From assembly GCF_000237925.1 (NCBI RefSeq), contig NW_017386047.1, forward strand, positions 558,001 to 622,000: a DNA stretch of 64,000 nucleotides. The letters run 5' to 3'. A model generated the notes under the pieces. The model saw nothing but the letters and a program-made list of their open reading frames with translations. It had not been told where the DNA came from and made no database searches. Both the position numbers and the translations under genes were made by a program. Origin of the DNA: Schistosoma mansoni. Taxonomy: Eukaryota; Platyhelminthes; Trematoda; Strigeidida; Schistosomatidae. Positions 17,576 through 29,899 of this stretch are shown here, piece by piece. The first letter of the stretch is position 1; each line of letters starts with the position of its first letter.

Positions 17576-20440
17576 GATGGCTCGGTGGGAAAACCTGTAT
17601 GCCACGGGTATTTTGTTCGTTCTTGGCTTTTTCACTCGCCTGATATGCCTCTCAAGATGTGTCGATCTAGTGGGAAGAAAAAGCGAGAATGTATTAGGCC
17701 CAAAATCATTTCTCAGTATTCTATACCTTGAAATCAGATCACCCCTTAATCTGCTATAGGACAGAGTAAAGAGGTATAGCTTTTCAAGCCGCTATTTGCA
17801 TGGTAAACCTCGAAGTCCCAGAGTTGCACATGTATCTGACTTCTTTTCCTTTTTCAGAATACTCTAGTCACCTTTTAAATAGGAGCTTGCAGTTTCAACA
17901 TGGTTCTTAAACCTAGTTCCCGCTAGGGTTGTGCATGCTGTAGTGAACATGGTAGTATCTAACTTGGTGAATGTCCGTCTTACAGCCCAGAAGGTTCCTA
18001 ACCCCTTAGCTGCGACTTCTCGGCAATGGGTCTACGTCTTAAGATCATGACTCACTGTCACCCCAAGATCCTTGTGAGACTGGACCTTCGGTACTGGCAC
18101 TACCCGTATGCTGTACCTATTAACTTTTGTATCCCCAAAGTGCATGTAGACACACTTTGTCTCGCTGATAGGCATCAGCTACTCTCTAGACCAGCTAACC
18201 ACAATATTTAAATCTGCCTGAATTGCGCATGCATCTGCGTCTCCTGTTATTTCTCACCAGATTTTTACATCAGAGTACTGGGGGACTCAAGTATATAAGG
18301 GAATTCATTCACATTTGGTATAAAACGTAAAGGACCTAGGGCAGAACCTTGATGTACTCCACTCAGTACTGGTCTCCAAGTGGGGCACTTGGAATTTATT
18401 CTTACTTTATGTCTATGACCTATCATGAAATCCTTAGGCCATTTTAGAGAGAGGTCCGGTTATACCCAGATTTTCAAGATTCAAGAGCAGTTTATTTGTT
18501 GGCACCTTATCGTATGCTTTGCTGAAGTCTATCCACTGATTTTCGATAGAAGTTTTCTTGGTCCTGTTTAGTGTATTGAAGTGACAATTGAACCTTTCCA
18601 GTTCGTAGGTAACATACCATGACCCAGTGACAGATTGGGTACCACAGTCAGGGGGTTTGTATATATTGTGCAATAAGTACCAGGATTTTGGGGTGTGGTT
18701 TGTCTGGTCCTATCGACTTTTCCATGTCTAAGGTGCTAAGAGCCTTAAGTACATCGTCTTGCCAAAGTCCACGTTGACTGGACGGTTTGCCGACCTTGTA
18801 TTCGGGCCTAGTTCTTCGTCTGGAACAGGCTAGTGAGTGGAAACTGCCCCGAAATAGTTTGCCATAGCCTTTGCTGTTTCCTTGTCACCCTCAATCATTT
18901 CAGATCCGCTCCCTTTCGTAATAAGATTAAAAATCCAATGCCGCGTCCTTGTTCTGCAATTTATATAAGAGAATATTCTCTTGGGCTGCTTGATCACAGA
19001 TTAGTCTAACTGCATTTCATATTTTTCTAAGCCTCCCGGATTGTAATTATACACCTATTTTCTAACGACCTGTAGCGTTCCATCGTACTTGCTGCCCCAA
19101 GGCTGATTGCAACATTCCAACATTTCTTCTTTTATCTTGGTAAATACCGAATATCCCGGACTATCCATGTATGGTCATGTATCTTCTTCTTTGAGACTAT
19201 CCAGGGTATATATGGTTGAGTTATCTGATTGTTGTATAGCTGCTTGAAATGAGTCCATCCCTTTTCTAGTGATGTTCCTGAGTTAGTTGTCCAGTCTTCA
19301 ACCGACCCTGCTGCCTTCTATATATTAGGACGGCCTGACGCAAATGTTTGGCAGGCCATCTCAACCATGAATTTGAATCAGATGACTGAATGACTACTTC
19401 TTACCAGAGAAGAGAGGAAAGTCAATTGGCCGACATCATCACCGTGCGTGAAGACTAAGACCAAAAAATAACGCGGAGCTTTGTAATTCATATCTGGTGT
19501 AATATCTAATGTTCTGGGACAAAGCCTGTGCAATTACGGTTTCTAACAGTTTGCGATCAAATGGCATTTTCTCTGACCTTGTTGGATTATGGTCTACCTT
19601 GTTATTAGTACTATTATAATAATATATACCTAATCCTAAGCTCGTAGACATGCCATGATGTGACCGCGCAATCCATAAGATCTCACATGGAAGTCACTTC
19701 ACTGTTTACACTGACTCATCGTGTTGTAAGAATTAACAATATAATACTAATTGCTTCTGAAGAACACATTTAGACTGAAGATACGATAATATATTTAATG
19801 TGGATAAAGACAAGTAATACAGAATGACCACGTTTACGAGGCTGAGTCATGACATCCGATTGGATGTATGAATATTCCTACGTTCGGCATTGTAGACGTT
19901 CTTTCTGTGTCAAGTGCTGAATAAATATCTTCCCAGTTGTCTCATGTTCAGCTTTGAGGATTGTGTAGTTAGGACTAATACCACTACAGGATAATCTCAA
20001 CTCCCGTACAGTTTAGTCTATTAACCCTACTGGAAGAAAAAACTAATCGACTGAATTTCACTTTGAAACAATTTTGACGTTAACCATGTTTCTGGGACAG
20101 CAATGATATACGTCTTTTTATACCCGGCATTGTTTTGAGCTTCACCATCTTATTTTCTAAGCAGCTAGTACTTGTGGGCCCTTAAGTAAGGGTTTTTCGC
20201 CTTTTCGACAGCACTCAGCTATTTCTACTGATCGTATGTTAAAATGGTCAACCAGTCTGAGATCCTCACGGACGTATACTCCAGATCCAATCAGTTTGCT
20301 TGAGTTTTCCAGAATAAGGTTTCTTTCCTCGGAGGAAGCAAAGGTGACCCTTGAGTGGCGGCTTTTCGAGTACTTTGAGAATCAACCTTTTGTTCCATTT
20401 TTTTGCGTTACGCTGACACGGTATTTATTATAAAGTGCTT
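17576..20440 (-). mobile_element. LINE X2 (CR1/Jockey-like), long but heavily decayed
   Basis: A second related LINE on the minus strand. From 5' to 3' it shows endonuclease relics near 20300 ('SGVYVREDLRLVDHFNIRS'), an RT N-terminal stretch near 18900-19010 ('IKQPKRIFSYINCRTRT'), RT motif 'DFSKAYDKVPTNKLLLNLEN' near 18500 and the C-terminal 'LRGDLISRYRILRNDFGP' near 17720. Many stops and shifts break it. The part from 18836 is duplicated at 27016. Confidence 0.65.
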
Positions 20441-20742
20441 ATATATCGTTAAACCCTAGTTTATAAATCAATAATAACATTCAATTAACCCTTGAAGAAA
20501 AATGGTTCGACTGACACAAAAACGTGCTCGAAAAAGTCCTATTTCTTCAGATATTAACAACTCTGGTCTTACCTACACCCCATGCTCTGCTACTCCTGTT
20601 GCACCAGATAATAGTGGGAGTGGACTTATTCCACACATGTTGCTGGATGACTCTATGTCTGACTTGATAATGAGTTCTAACTCACGAACAGATGGTATCG
20701 ATCTTATTAAGAGCGAATTAGCCGCTGTCTATAAGCAATTAA
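18836..20742. repeat. 1.9-kb direct repeat, copy A
   Basis: These 1907 bp recur at 27016-28922, offset 8180 bp. I count about 4 differences, all in the first 260 bp, so identity is near 99.8%. The block spans two elements: the 5' part of LINE X2 (minus) and the 5' end of LINE Y (plus). Copy A ends exactly where an (aat)n run begins. Confidence 0.93.
20441..20742 (+). mobile_element. LINE Y 5' end, truncated copy A
   Basis: Carries the start of LINE Y ORF1 (ATG 20502, 'MVRLTQKRARKSPIS'), identical to the copy at 28682, and stops after about 80 codons at the junction with LINE Z. Confidence 0.8.
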
Positions 20743-23700
20743 TAATAATAATAATAATAATATATTTCTGCAGTAGCAGGTACACGCTATTTTTACAGGC
20801 ATGATCTACAATTTACAACATATACTGGTTCACAGTATGCATCCCAAGCAAGCTTGTTTAGTAATTATAATCTATAAAAGTTGATAGCAGTTCATTCGTT
20901 CACATATAATGTGTTTTCATAAGAATAGTTTCCAAAGGGGCATAGAGTCTACGTTATATACCAGATCCAATCTCGACAAAAAGTGTAATAGGGTTTCGGT
21001 AGTGCTAAGTATTTATGTAATGCAGCTTTTTAAGTTTATAGTTGTTATAAAGTAGGCTTGTGGAGCGCCTGGTTCGAGCTATGACCTTGGGAAAGCGCGT
21101 TCGTCGAGCTTGTTCCAGATGTCCGAAGTTACATAGCTTCACCCTCAGAGCAAGATTCTGAAGAGAAAAAACAAAAGAGAAACCGAGGAGCAGCAAGGCA
21201 TTTGGATATGAGCGATAATCAATGCTTAACATTTATTAGTGGAACAGATGGAGGTATGATAAATTATTAGATTAAATTGATACTAGCTCATGTTGCAAGA
21301 GTGAACTGCGATTAGGGGCTCCAGAGGAGAGAAGGCAGTAATAAAAAACAATGAGTTGTGATATTTATCAAGGTGGAGTAGGTTCCAATGAAGGAGGGAA
21401 GTCAAGGTTGAAATGAGGAAGAACATAGAGTGCATATAGAGAGTAGAGTGTTGAGTAAAATAACAACCATATCCTTTACAGCCAGTTTTTTTAATCATCC
21501 GATGCCTGCTACGCAGTTTTCATGTAAAATTCCGAGTTAGCATGTTAAAGGTTGTCTTAGTAGAATAGTTAATCCAGCACAAAAATTAGAAACATGAGTC
21601 TTAATGGTGAGTATAGGTGAACAATCTCAATATCACAGATCTATTGACTTGTTCTCATCCATAAAGAGCCTGATACAAACAAAATGTTCTGCCCCACAAA
21701 CACGGGTGGATTGAAATCATCGCCCACACCAACAGTGCTTGCGGGTCAGTAACTCCACCCTCCCTCCTTTTGTGATGTTAGGCTCATTTACGCTTATTTT
21801 TTGGATACATATCACACCTCACACAATGCTCTGTGTTTCACATCCTGTTGGAAAACACTATTTCTATAATTACCATGTTACAAGCTTATCAGACAGTTAC
21901 AAATTATGGACTGTGGGTAAGGCTTCCATGCAATGTTTTTATTGACTATATAGTGAAGTGTAGGTTACGAATCAGAGTATGGGCATTAGGAAGGGTATAG
22001 TGTAGGATATTTGTTTACCATAGTAGGCGGAAAAGTGGAGAATAATATTAGTTACAGATAAGGTAAGATAACGAGTGGTGAAATAATATCAATGGCAAGG
22101 CAACATAGTGTACAGATGAGTAAAAAACTGATAAATAGACAAGAAGTAACTCACACTAAATTCGTGCTGAGGTTGTTTTGTTCTATGCTAACCGGTTGAT
22201 GGGTGACAGGTTCTGTGGTTGTACGACCACTGGCAGTAGTCAGTCGATTGTGCGTTCCTTCTGGTGTTTTAGGGTATTTATAAGCGTCGTTTAGCGATCG
22301 AGTATTGATAGATCCAGTGAGTTGCCTGTCTACTTCAATTGAAAAGAATTAGTGAGGGGAAAGTATCTAATACAACTACAAGGTGGGGAAATAAGGCGAT
22401 TCAGTCTATATATGTAGAGAGCCCATGATGTCTGTGTGGGACGTGGATGTGTTCGTTTGCACCAGATCTATGCAGGTGAGGGGTTGATTAATGAGTCTTG
22501 TAAACGTATGTAATTTGTCTGCCATGCGTACTTCAGAAGGCAGACTGTTCCATATCAATGCGTACTTGATAAGGAAGAAGTTTTCACGTGTTTTTGATCT
22601 GTGTTTTTCAATTTTGACAGTGGATACTTTGTCTCGAAGGTTGTATCCATGCGAGTCTTGGTAGAGAGCTATATTACATGTGGAATAAGTAAGGTTTTTA
22701 AGGAGTTTGAAATAAAGAATTAAGTTAGACCTAAGCCTTCTTTTCCAGAGGGGTTCTAGTCCTAAGATATGGCATCTGGATTTGTAGTCAGTGAGTTGGT
22801 CATTCTTAAGTATTTTGCGAGTGAAGTCTCGCTGTATTCCTTTCACCTTAAGTATATCAGATAGGCGTAGGTTGGAAAATAAGAACGAGCAGTATTCGAC
22901 GATGGGTCTTACGCAGGTTTTATACAGGATGATTTTAGTTTCCTTTTGAAAGAAATTACGAAGGATGAAGCCAAGCAATCTCCGCATTTGAGATGCTTTA
23001 GTTGAAATATGTTCAGAGAAGTTAAGACTGTCGGAGTAATGTACCCCAAGGTCAGTTACTGATGTCAGTCTGAGCAGTGGGTTTTTGTTAAGTGCTGGTT
23101 TTAGTTTAAGTGACGTGTTTCCAATACATAGCCAACCGCATTTCTCTGTGTTGAGCTCTAGCCCCCAGCGTTTGCACCAGTCGTCTACTTTGTTGAGTTC
23201 ATGTTGGATCGTTTGCATAGTACTTCGTACATCACGAATGTCAGTTTTATAGATGACTTTTAAGTCATCAGCGTAAAGGTAGGTCTTACCTGTGGTAAAG
23301 CACTTGCATATATTGTTGATATAAATTATAAAGAGCAATGGACCCAAGACACTACCCTGCACAACACCACTGGTTATTGGTCGAGGTGTAGATGTTGTAG
23401 AGTTAAGCTTCGTTATTTGGTATCTGTTTGTGAGGAAAGACTTAATCCATTGCAATAGGGGGTTTATAATTCCAACTGACTGGAGTCTGTTGATTAGAAG
23501 ATTATGGGGTACTTTGTCAAAGGCTTTCTTTATATCGAAATAAAGTATAATCACTAGCTTTTTCTGGTCACGTATGCGAGTAACCTCGTTAAAGAAGTCT
23601 ATCAGACATGTACTACATGATCTTGTTCTAATGAAACCATGTTGTGTTGGGTCTATTAGTTCTTCCTTAAGTAGGTGATCTGATAGTTGACTTTGTATCA

Positions 23701-25590
23701 CTTTTTCCATTATGTGCGAAATAACTGGGGTGATATTTATAGGTCTGTAGTTTCCGACCAGGTTTCTCGGTCCTGATTTGTGTTTGGAAAGAACATACGT
23801 TACCTTTCAGGCTTCAGGATATGTACCCGCCTCTAATGATAGTGTGTAGATTTTGAGCAATAACGTATGTATATCCGGCCCCGACATTTTATAGAGAATT
23901 GATGGTATATCATCGACACCAGAGCTCGCATTCGGCTTAAGGGTTTTGATGGCGGTATGTATACTCCTAATGTCAAAGTTTATGGTGCTAATATGGCTTT
24001 TGCTTATGCATTTTATGTTAAAATCTGGGGCATTAGATGTATTCCCGTTTTGTGAAAACCATTCACTTAGCAGTTCGCATATGACGGTTTGGTCATAGTA
24101 CGTCACGCCATCGTGCAGTAAAGAGTGAATGTTGTGATCTTCGTTCTTTCTCATCCGTTTTGCAAGAAGCCGACATAAGTTTTGGACTTTAGATGCAGCT
24201 GTGAGCGCAGTACGTTCTTCTGTCTGTTTGTTTTTGTTGTGATGACTTTGCACTCCTTCAAGTACAGAGTATACCTGGTGCAGGGCACTAAAGTCTTTTG
24301 ATGTAAAATACGTTATTCTTAGTTTTCGTAGCTTAGACTTAGCCTTTTGGTTGATGTAGGGAGCAATTGTTTTGAAAGCAATTTTAGAAGGGATGGTAGT
24401 GTCTAGTGCAGATTTGGTGGTAGTATTGAATATTTCCAGTGTTTCTAAAAGGTTATCACTGGTGAAGAAAGTGTTCCAGTCAGAATGCTTCATAAGAAAC
24501 CGAAAGTTACTCCAGTCGGCGTTTGCATAGTCTCTATATTGGAAACACGTATTTAATGTATTTAATTTTTTGCGCTTGAAAAGAATCGGAAGGGTGCAGA
24601 AGACTATTTTATGATCGCTATTATGGAACTTCTCGCCAACCACCATTGATGCTGGTGTGACATTGTGACAGAATATTAAGTCAAGAATGTTGTGATTTCG
24701 GGTAGGCAAGTTAACATGTTGCTGCCAACCGTGTATGTCTAAGAACCTTAGTATTCCTTCGTAGCAAGGTGGGCCAGAATGTGTCTTCCAGTTGATGGTT
24801 GGAAGGTTGAAATCACCGCAGAGAATTTTGTAGGCGAAGTCAAGCTAGGCAGCCTTAGCGAATGACTCACTTATAATGGTGTCAGTCAGACTGGGGGTAT
24901 TCGGAGCTCGATATATACATCCGATTAGTATTTTACATTCAAGGGTGTGTACAGTAAGCCACATCGAATCTGGTACTTTACTGAGGATATGATCACTAAA
25001 GATTTCCGCCCTCATGTTTTTTGATGCATATATGAGACAACCGCCACCCTTCTTGGTGACTCGGTCACAGCGGAAGAGCTCATACGTATCTATTTGGAGG
25101 TACGTGTCTGTGATATCGGAGGACAACCAACTTTCCGTTATCAAAACAAGTGAGGGGTTGTGTAAAAGTAATAGGGCGCGTAGTTGAGTCATCTTATTCT
25201 GAATAGATCGGGCATTAATTAACATTAGTGTCAGGAAGGATGAGTGTTTGTCTAATAAAACGGTGTCTTGTAAACCCTGTGGTTTGTCGCTTTTACTATG
25301 AGAAGAGGAAAAAGTGGGAGTATTGGCTCTACGTTCTTGTTTGTTTAGTTTAATACCAGCATTGTTAACGGGAGAAAGGTCGTCGGAGGTTAGTTTGGCG
25401 AAATAAGTATGTTCAGGAGTGTTGGGTAGAATCGGGTGAGTTAAATGGATAGGCGGTGTATTCGGGGGGTGATCATGTTCCGTCAAGGAGCTTTTAAGAC
25501 TAGAGACAGTTGTCGACGGTGAGAAAGATGTGTCACTCCCCATCAGGTCGGAGTATATAGAAGGTGGTCTCAGAATAGTGGAATTGTCGC
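20743..25590 (-). mobile_element. LINE Z (CR1/Jockey-like), long copy with stops
   Basis: Minus-strand LINE. The coding part runs from about 25590 to 22406; a 3' region of about 1.66 kb follows and ends in (att)n at 20743. The words before that tail ('gatcatgcctgtaaa', 'gaatatatt') match the 3' end of LINE Y, so the two are related. The 5' end abuts a Gypsy fragment and is probably truncated. Endonuclease and RT catalytic motifs are all present (see next entry). Confidence 0.8.
22406..25590 (-). pseudogene. LINE Z ORF2, endonuclease-reverse transcriptase with two in-frame stops
   Basis: One frame, interrupted by two stops: at 24845-24847 after 'SESFAKAA', and at 23807-23809 after 'GTYPEA', where Trp is expected (TGA for TGG). 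Endonuclease motifs: 'LMLINARSIQNK', 'LITESW', 'CGDFNLPTINW', 'LDLIF' and 'SDHKIV'. RT motifs: 'ILYFDIKKAFDKVPH', 'GVVQGSVLGPLLFIIYIN' and catalytic 'YADD' ('TYLYADDLKVIY'). Apart from the stops the protein reads cleanly, so the copy is fairly young but dead. Confidence 0.85.
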
Positions 25591-27014
25591 CAGACTTGGT
25601 ATACAGAGCATGTGTCAAGGGTTTATAGTCAGTGAACAGGATGAAATTGCGACCTACTACTGCGTGCTGGAAGTGTTTAATGGCAAAGTAGGCTGCTATC
25701 AGTTCTAGACCAAAAGCGTTATATCTCGTCTCCGTGGGAGTGACGCGTCGTGAGAAAAACTATAGAGGTTGCCAACTCCCGGAGATGTTCTGTTGCGTAA
25801 CGGCTCATATGACGTAATTCGATGCATCCACCACTATACTGGGCGTGCCTGATGGGTCAGGATGAGCGAGAAATGTGGTTTGAGCTAGGGCCGTTTTGAT
25901 CTCTGAAATGCGCTGCATCGTTCAATTCAAGTTTGCGTGGATTACCAGCAAGGAAATCGGTTAATGGTCGTAACCGTTCTGCCGCGTGTAGGGTGAAACG
26001 TCGGTAGAAGTTGACCAAACCGAACAATGCCTTCAGTTCCTTGGGTGTGGACGGGACAGTGTACTCCATTATTTTACGTACTTCGTCCCCACAAGGTAGA
26101 ATACCCTCTTCCTTAATAGTATGACCTAAGAATTTTGTTTCCGGTTTGCCAAGTTCACACTTAACGGGGTTGACTATTATTTCATTATCTGAAAGGCGCC
26201 GGAATAATAATGTCAGGTGCTGATAATGCTCATCAACCATTGATGATCTGATTAGCAGGTCATCAATATGGACGTGAACAAAAACTAAGTCTCGTACTAT
26301 GCTGTCAATAAACCTTTGGAAGAATTGACCAACATTCCTTAATCCAAATGGCATTAGTAGGAACTCAAATAAACCGAAAGGAGTCGTGATAGCAGTTTTC
26401 TCGATGTCTTCAAGAGCGACTGGGATCTGGAGATATGCTCGTACTAGATCGGTCTTAGAAAAAATTGTCGTGCACTTGAGTGATGCCATGATGTCATGTG
26501 TATGGGGGATGGGGTAGCTATCGAAACGCGTAACTGCGTTTAACGCTCGGTAGTCTCCACATGGACTCAAACTAACTACATCCTTTTTGCATACCATGTG
26601 GAGAGGTGAAACCCAGGGACTAAGAGAAGGACGTATAATTCGAGTTGCCAGTAAACTGTCAAAATTACGATTAGCAAAAGCCAATTCGCCCGGTGCCAGT
26701 CGGCGACGTTTTGCAGTGACTGGAAGTCTGTGGGTGACTATGTGGTGTACCACAATATTGGTTAACGATCGGATCTCCTCGAGAGGTTTAGTAAATTGGG
26801 GGAATTTTCAGAATAAAGCGTGGAATAAACCGCCACATGAAAGAAATTCACCTGTGATTCGGTACGCGTTTGTGTGAGCTTCAAAGTCCATGAATTTGCT
26901 GTTCGACGAAGTATCGATTAGCTGAAGCCTACGTGAATCGACTAGCAATTCATAGTGCTGTAGGTAATCAAAATCGAGTATGGCTGTGAGAACATCGGCA
27001 ATGATGGACGTCCA
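25591..27014 (-). mobile_element. Ty3/Gypsy fragment, broken, no LTRs
   Basis: The minus strand carries, in order, the end of a protease, a reverse transcriptase ('[15 protein letters not shown]', '[15 protein letters not shown]', with HIDD at the catalytic position) and the beginning of RNase H ('LFTDYK'). It is distinct in sequence from the element at 11.4-16.8 kb. No LTR lies on either side: it is bounded by LINE Z on one side and by copy B of the direct repeat on the other. Broken at several points and treated as a fossil. Confidence 0.85.
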
Positions 27015-27015
27015 C

Positions 27016-28922
27016 AGTGGAAACTGCCCCGAAACAGTTTGCCATAGCCTTTGCTGTTTCCTTGTCACCCTCAATCATTTCAGATCCGCTCCCTTTCGTA
27101 ATAAGATTAAAAATCCAATGCTGCGTCCTTGTTCTGCAATTTATATAAGAGAATATTCTCTTGGGCTGCTTGATCACAGATTAGTCTAACTGCATTTCAT
27201 ATTTTTCTAAGCCTCCCGGATTGTAATTATACACCTATTTCCTAACGACCTGTAGCGTTTCATCGTACTTGCTGCCCCAAGGCTGATTGCAACATTCCAA
27301 CATTTCTTCTTTTATCTTGGTAAATACCGAATATCCCGGACTATCCATGTATGGTCATGTATCTTCTTCTTTGAGACTATCCAGGGTATATATGGTTGAG
27401 TTATCTGATTGTTGTATAGCTGCTTGAAATGAGTCCATCCCTTTTCTAGTGATGTTCCTGAGTTAGTTGTCCAGTCTTCAACCGACCCTGCTGCCTTCTA
27501 TATATTAGGACGGCCTGACGCAAATGTTTGGCAGGCCATCTCAACCATGAATTTGAATCAGATGACTGAATGACTACTTCTTACCAGAGAAGAGAGGAAA
27601 GTCAATTGGCCGACATCATCACCGTGCGTGAAGACTAAGACCAAAAAATAACGCGGAGCTTTGTAATTCATATCTGGTGTAATATCTAATGTTCTGGGAC
27701 AAAGCCTGTGCAATTACGGTTTCTAACAGTTTGCGATCAAATGGCATTTTCTCTGACCTTGTTGGATTATGGTCTACCTTGTTATTAGTACTATTATAAT
27801 AATATATACCTAATCCTAAGCTCGTAGACATGCCATGATGTGACCGCGCAATCCATAAGATCTCACATGGAAGTCACTTCACTGTTTACACTGACTCATC
27901 GTGTTGTAAGAATTAACAATATAATACTAATTGCTTCTGAAGAACACATTTAGACTGAAGATACGATAATATATTTAATGTGGATAAAGACAAGTAATAC
28001 AGAATGACCACGTTTACGAGGCTGAGTCATGACATCCGATTGGATGTATGAATATTCCTACGTTCGGCATTGTAGACGTTCTTTCTGTGTCAAGTGCTGA
28101 ATAAATATCTTCCCAGTTGTCTCATGTTCAGCTTTGAGGATTGTGTAGTTAGGACTAATACCACTACAGGATAATCTCAACTCCCGTACAGTTTAGTCTA
28201 TTAACCCTACTGGAAGAAAAAACTAATCGACTGAATTTCACTTTGAAACAATTTTGACGTTAACCATGTTTCTGGGACAGCAATGATATACGTCTTTTTA
28301 TACCCGGCATTGTTTTGAGCTTCACCATCTTATTTTCTAAGCAGCTAGTACTTGTGGGCCCTTAAGTAAGGGTTTTTCGCCTTTTCGACAGCACTCAGCT
28401 ATTTCTACTGATCGTATGTTAAAATGGTCAACCAGTCTGAGATCCTCACGGACGTATACTCCAGATCCAATCAGTTTGCTTGAGTTTTCCAGAATAAGGT
28501 TTCTTTCCTCGGAGGAAGCAAAGGTGACCCTTGAGTGGCGGCTTTTCGAGTACTTTGAGAATCAACCTTTTGTTCCATTTTTTTGCGTTACGCTGACACG
28601 GTATTTATTATAAAGTGCTTATATATCGTTAAACCCTAGTTTATAAATCAATAATAACATTCAATTAACCCTTGAAGAAAAATGGTTCGACTGACACAAA
28701 AACGTGCTCGAAAAAGTCCTATTTCTTCAGATATTAACAACTCTGGTCTTACCTACACCCCATGCTCTGCTACTCCTGTTGCACCAGATAATAGTGGGAG
28801 TGGACTTATTCCACACATGTTGCTGGATGACTCTATGTCTGACTTGATAATGAGTTCTAACTCACGAACAGATGGTATCGATCTTATTAAGAGCGAATTA
28901 GCCGCTGTCTATAAGCAATTAA
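27016..28922. repeat. 1.9-kb direct repeat, copy B
   Basis: Counterpart of 18836-20742. Its left border lies against the Gypsy fragment. To the right LINE Y simply continues, so copy B is the one in which LINE Y is complete. The minus-strand part (27016 to about 28600) is LINE X2 sequence. Confidence 0.93.
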
Positions 28923-29899
28923 GGGATATGCGTCCTAAAGTGGAGTCACTTGCGGGCTCTTTATTAAAGCATGATGATCTTAAACTAGAACTAAAGACAC
29001 TGTCACCCCTTCGACTGCTGTTGTCAAAGGATATAGTTCCTTCTGAACTCGAAGACAGGATCAAAGTAGAATCAGTCATTGACTCGATAGCTAGCGAAGT
29101 CACCAAGCGAATAATCTCACGAAATAACGTGATTATATATAATATACCTGACAAAGTTGCCATTAAAACTGTAAGAAACTCGATACTAAAGGCAGCTAAC
29201 CTCTACAGTCCATGCCAATGCATCCGACTTAACAAAAAGCATCGAAAATACTCGTGCCCTATCCTGTTTAGATTCGATTCCCATTTATTAGCGGAACGTT
29301 TGATAGAATCTGAGCAGCTAGTCTGTGCGCATACGAAGTTTAAAAACGCTCGTATAGTCTCAGACAAAACCACCAATCAAAGATTAACACAAAAGCGTAC
29401 CACAAACGAAAATAACATTGTTGAGGTCACAACAAATGTGATCGCGCCAGCAGCTGAACCCACAGGTGCAGCTAATTTATCTCATGTTAGTCAGTGTACT
29501 GATATACCAATGCAGTGTGTTAGCTTGCCTCTCATACCCCTAGTGGCCCTAGATAACCAGGACATATCTGATGGAGACTCTAATGTCATTCTTTCCAGTG
29601 TAATATCGGAAGCCCAAAATCAAACACCTGATTCTATTGTGAAGGCTCATAAAAACACTGCTAAACCTAGAAAGAATATACCAATTAAGAAGAAAGTAAA
29701 TAAAAAACCTAGTTCTAAACCGATTACCAAAAATATTTCAACGGCTTTACCGAACAAAAGTATGATTTCTGAAACTATGCTTAACCCTACTCATCGTAAG
29801 GGAGGTTATAAGGACACGTTTCGTTCAAACGTTACACAAGACGGCCACTACAACCATCATGGAAGCAGGCCTACTATTAGACAGACGGCAATAAACTAA
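28682..29899 (+). CDS. LINE Y ORF1 protein
   Basis: 405 residues from ATG 28682. A predicted coiled-coil stretch around residues 65-105 ('LIKSELAAVYKQLRDM') is followed by an RRM-like core: 'NNVIIYNIPD' near residue 155 and 'CPILFRFDSHLLAERL' near 200. A Lys-rich tail follows. This is the usual layout of nucleic-acid-binding ORF1 proteins in CR1/L1-type LINEs. It ends at TAA 29897-29899, after which the same frame stays open into ORF2. Confidence 0.75.
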   Translation: MVRLTQKRARKSPISSDINNSGLTYTPCSATPVAPDNSGSGLIPHMLLDDSMSDLIMSSNSRTDGIDLIKSELAAVYKQLRDMRPKVESLAGSLLKHDDLKLELKTLSPLRLLLSKDIVPSELEDRIKVESVIDSIASEVTKRIISRNNVIIYNIPDKVAIKTVRNSILKAANLYSPCQCIRLNKKHRKYSCPILFRFDSHLLAERLIESEQLVCAHTKFKNARIVSDKTTNQRLTQKRTTNENNIVEVTTNVIAPAAEPTGAANLSHVSQCTDIPMQCVSLPLIPLVALDNQDISDGDSNVILSSVISEAQNQTPDSIVKAHKNTAKPRKNIPIKKKVNKKPSSKPITKNISTALPNKSMISETMLNPTHRKGGYKDTFRSNVTQDGHYNHHGSRPTIRQTAIN

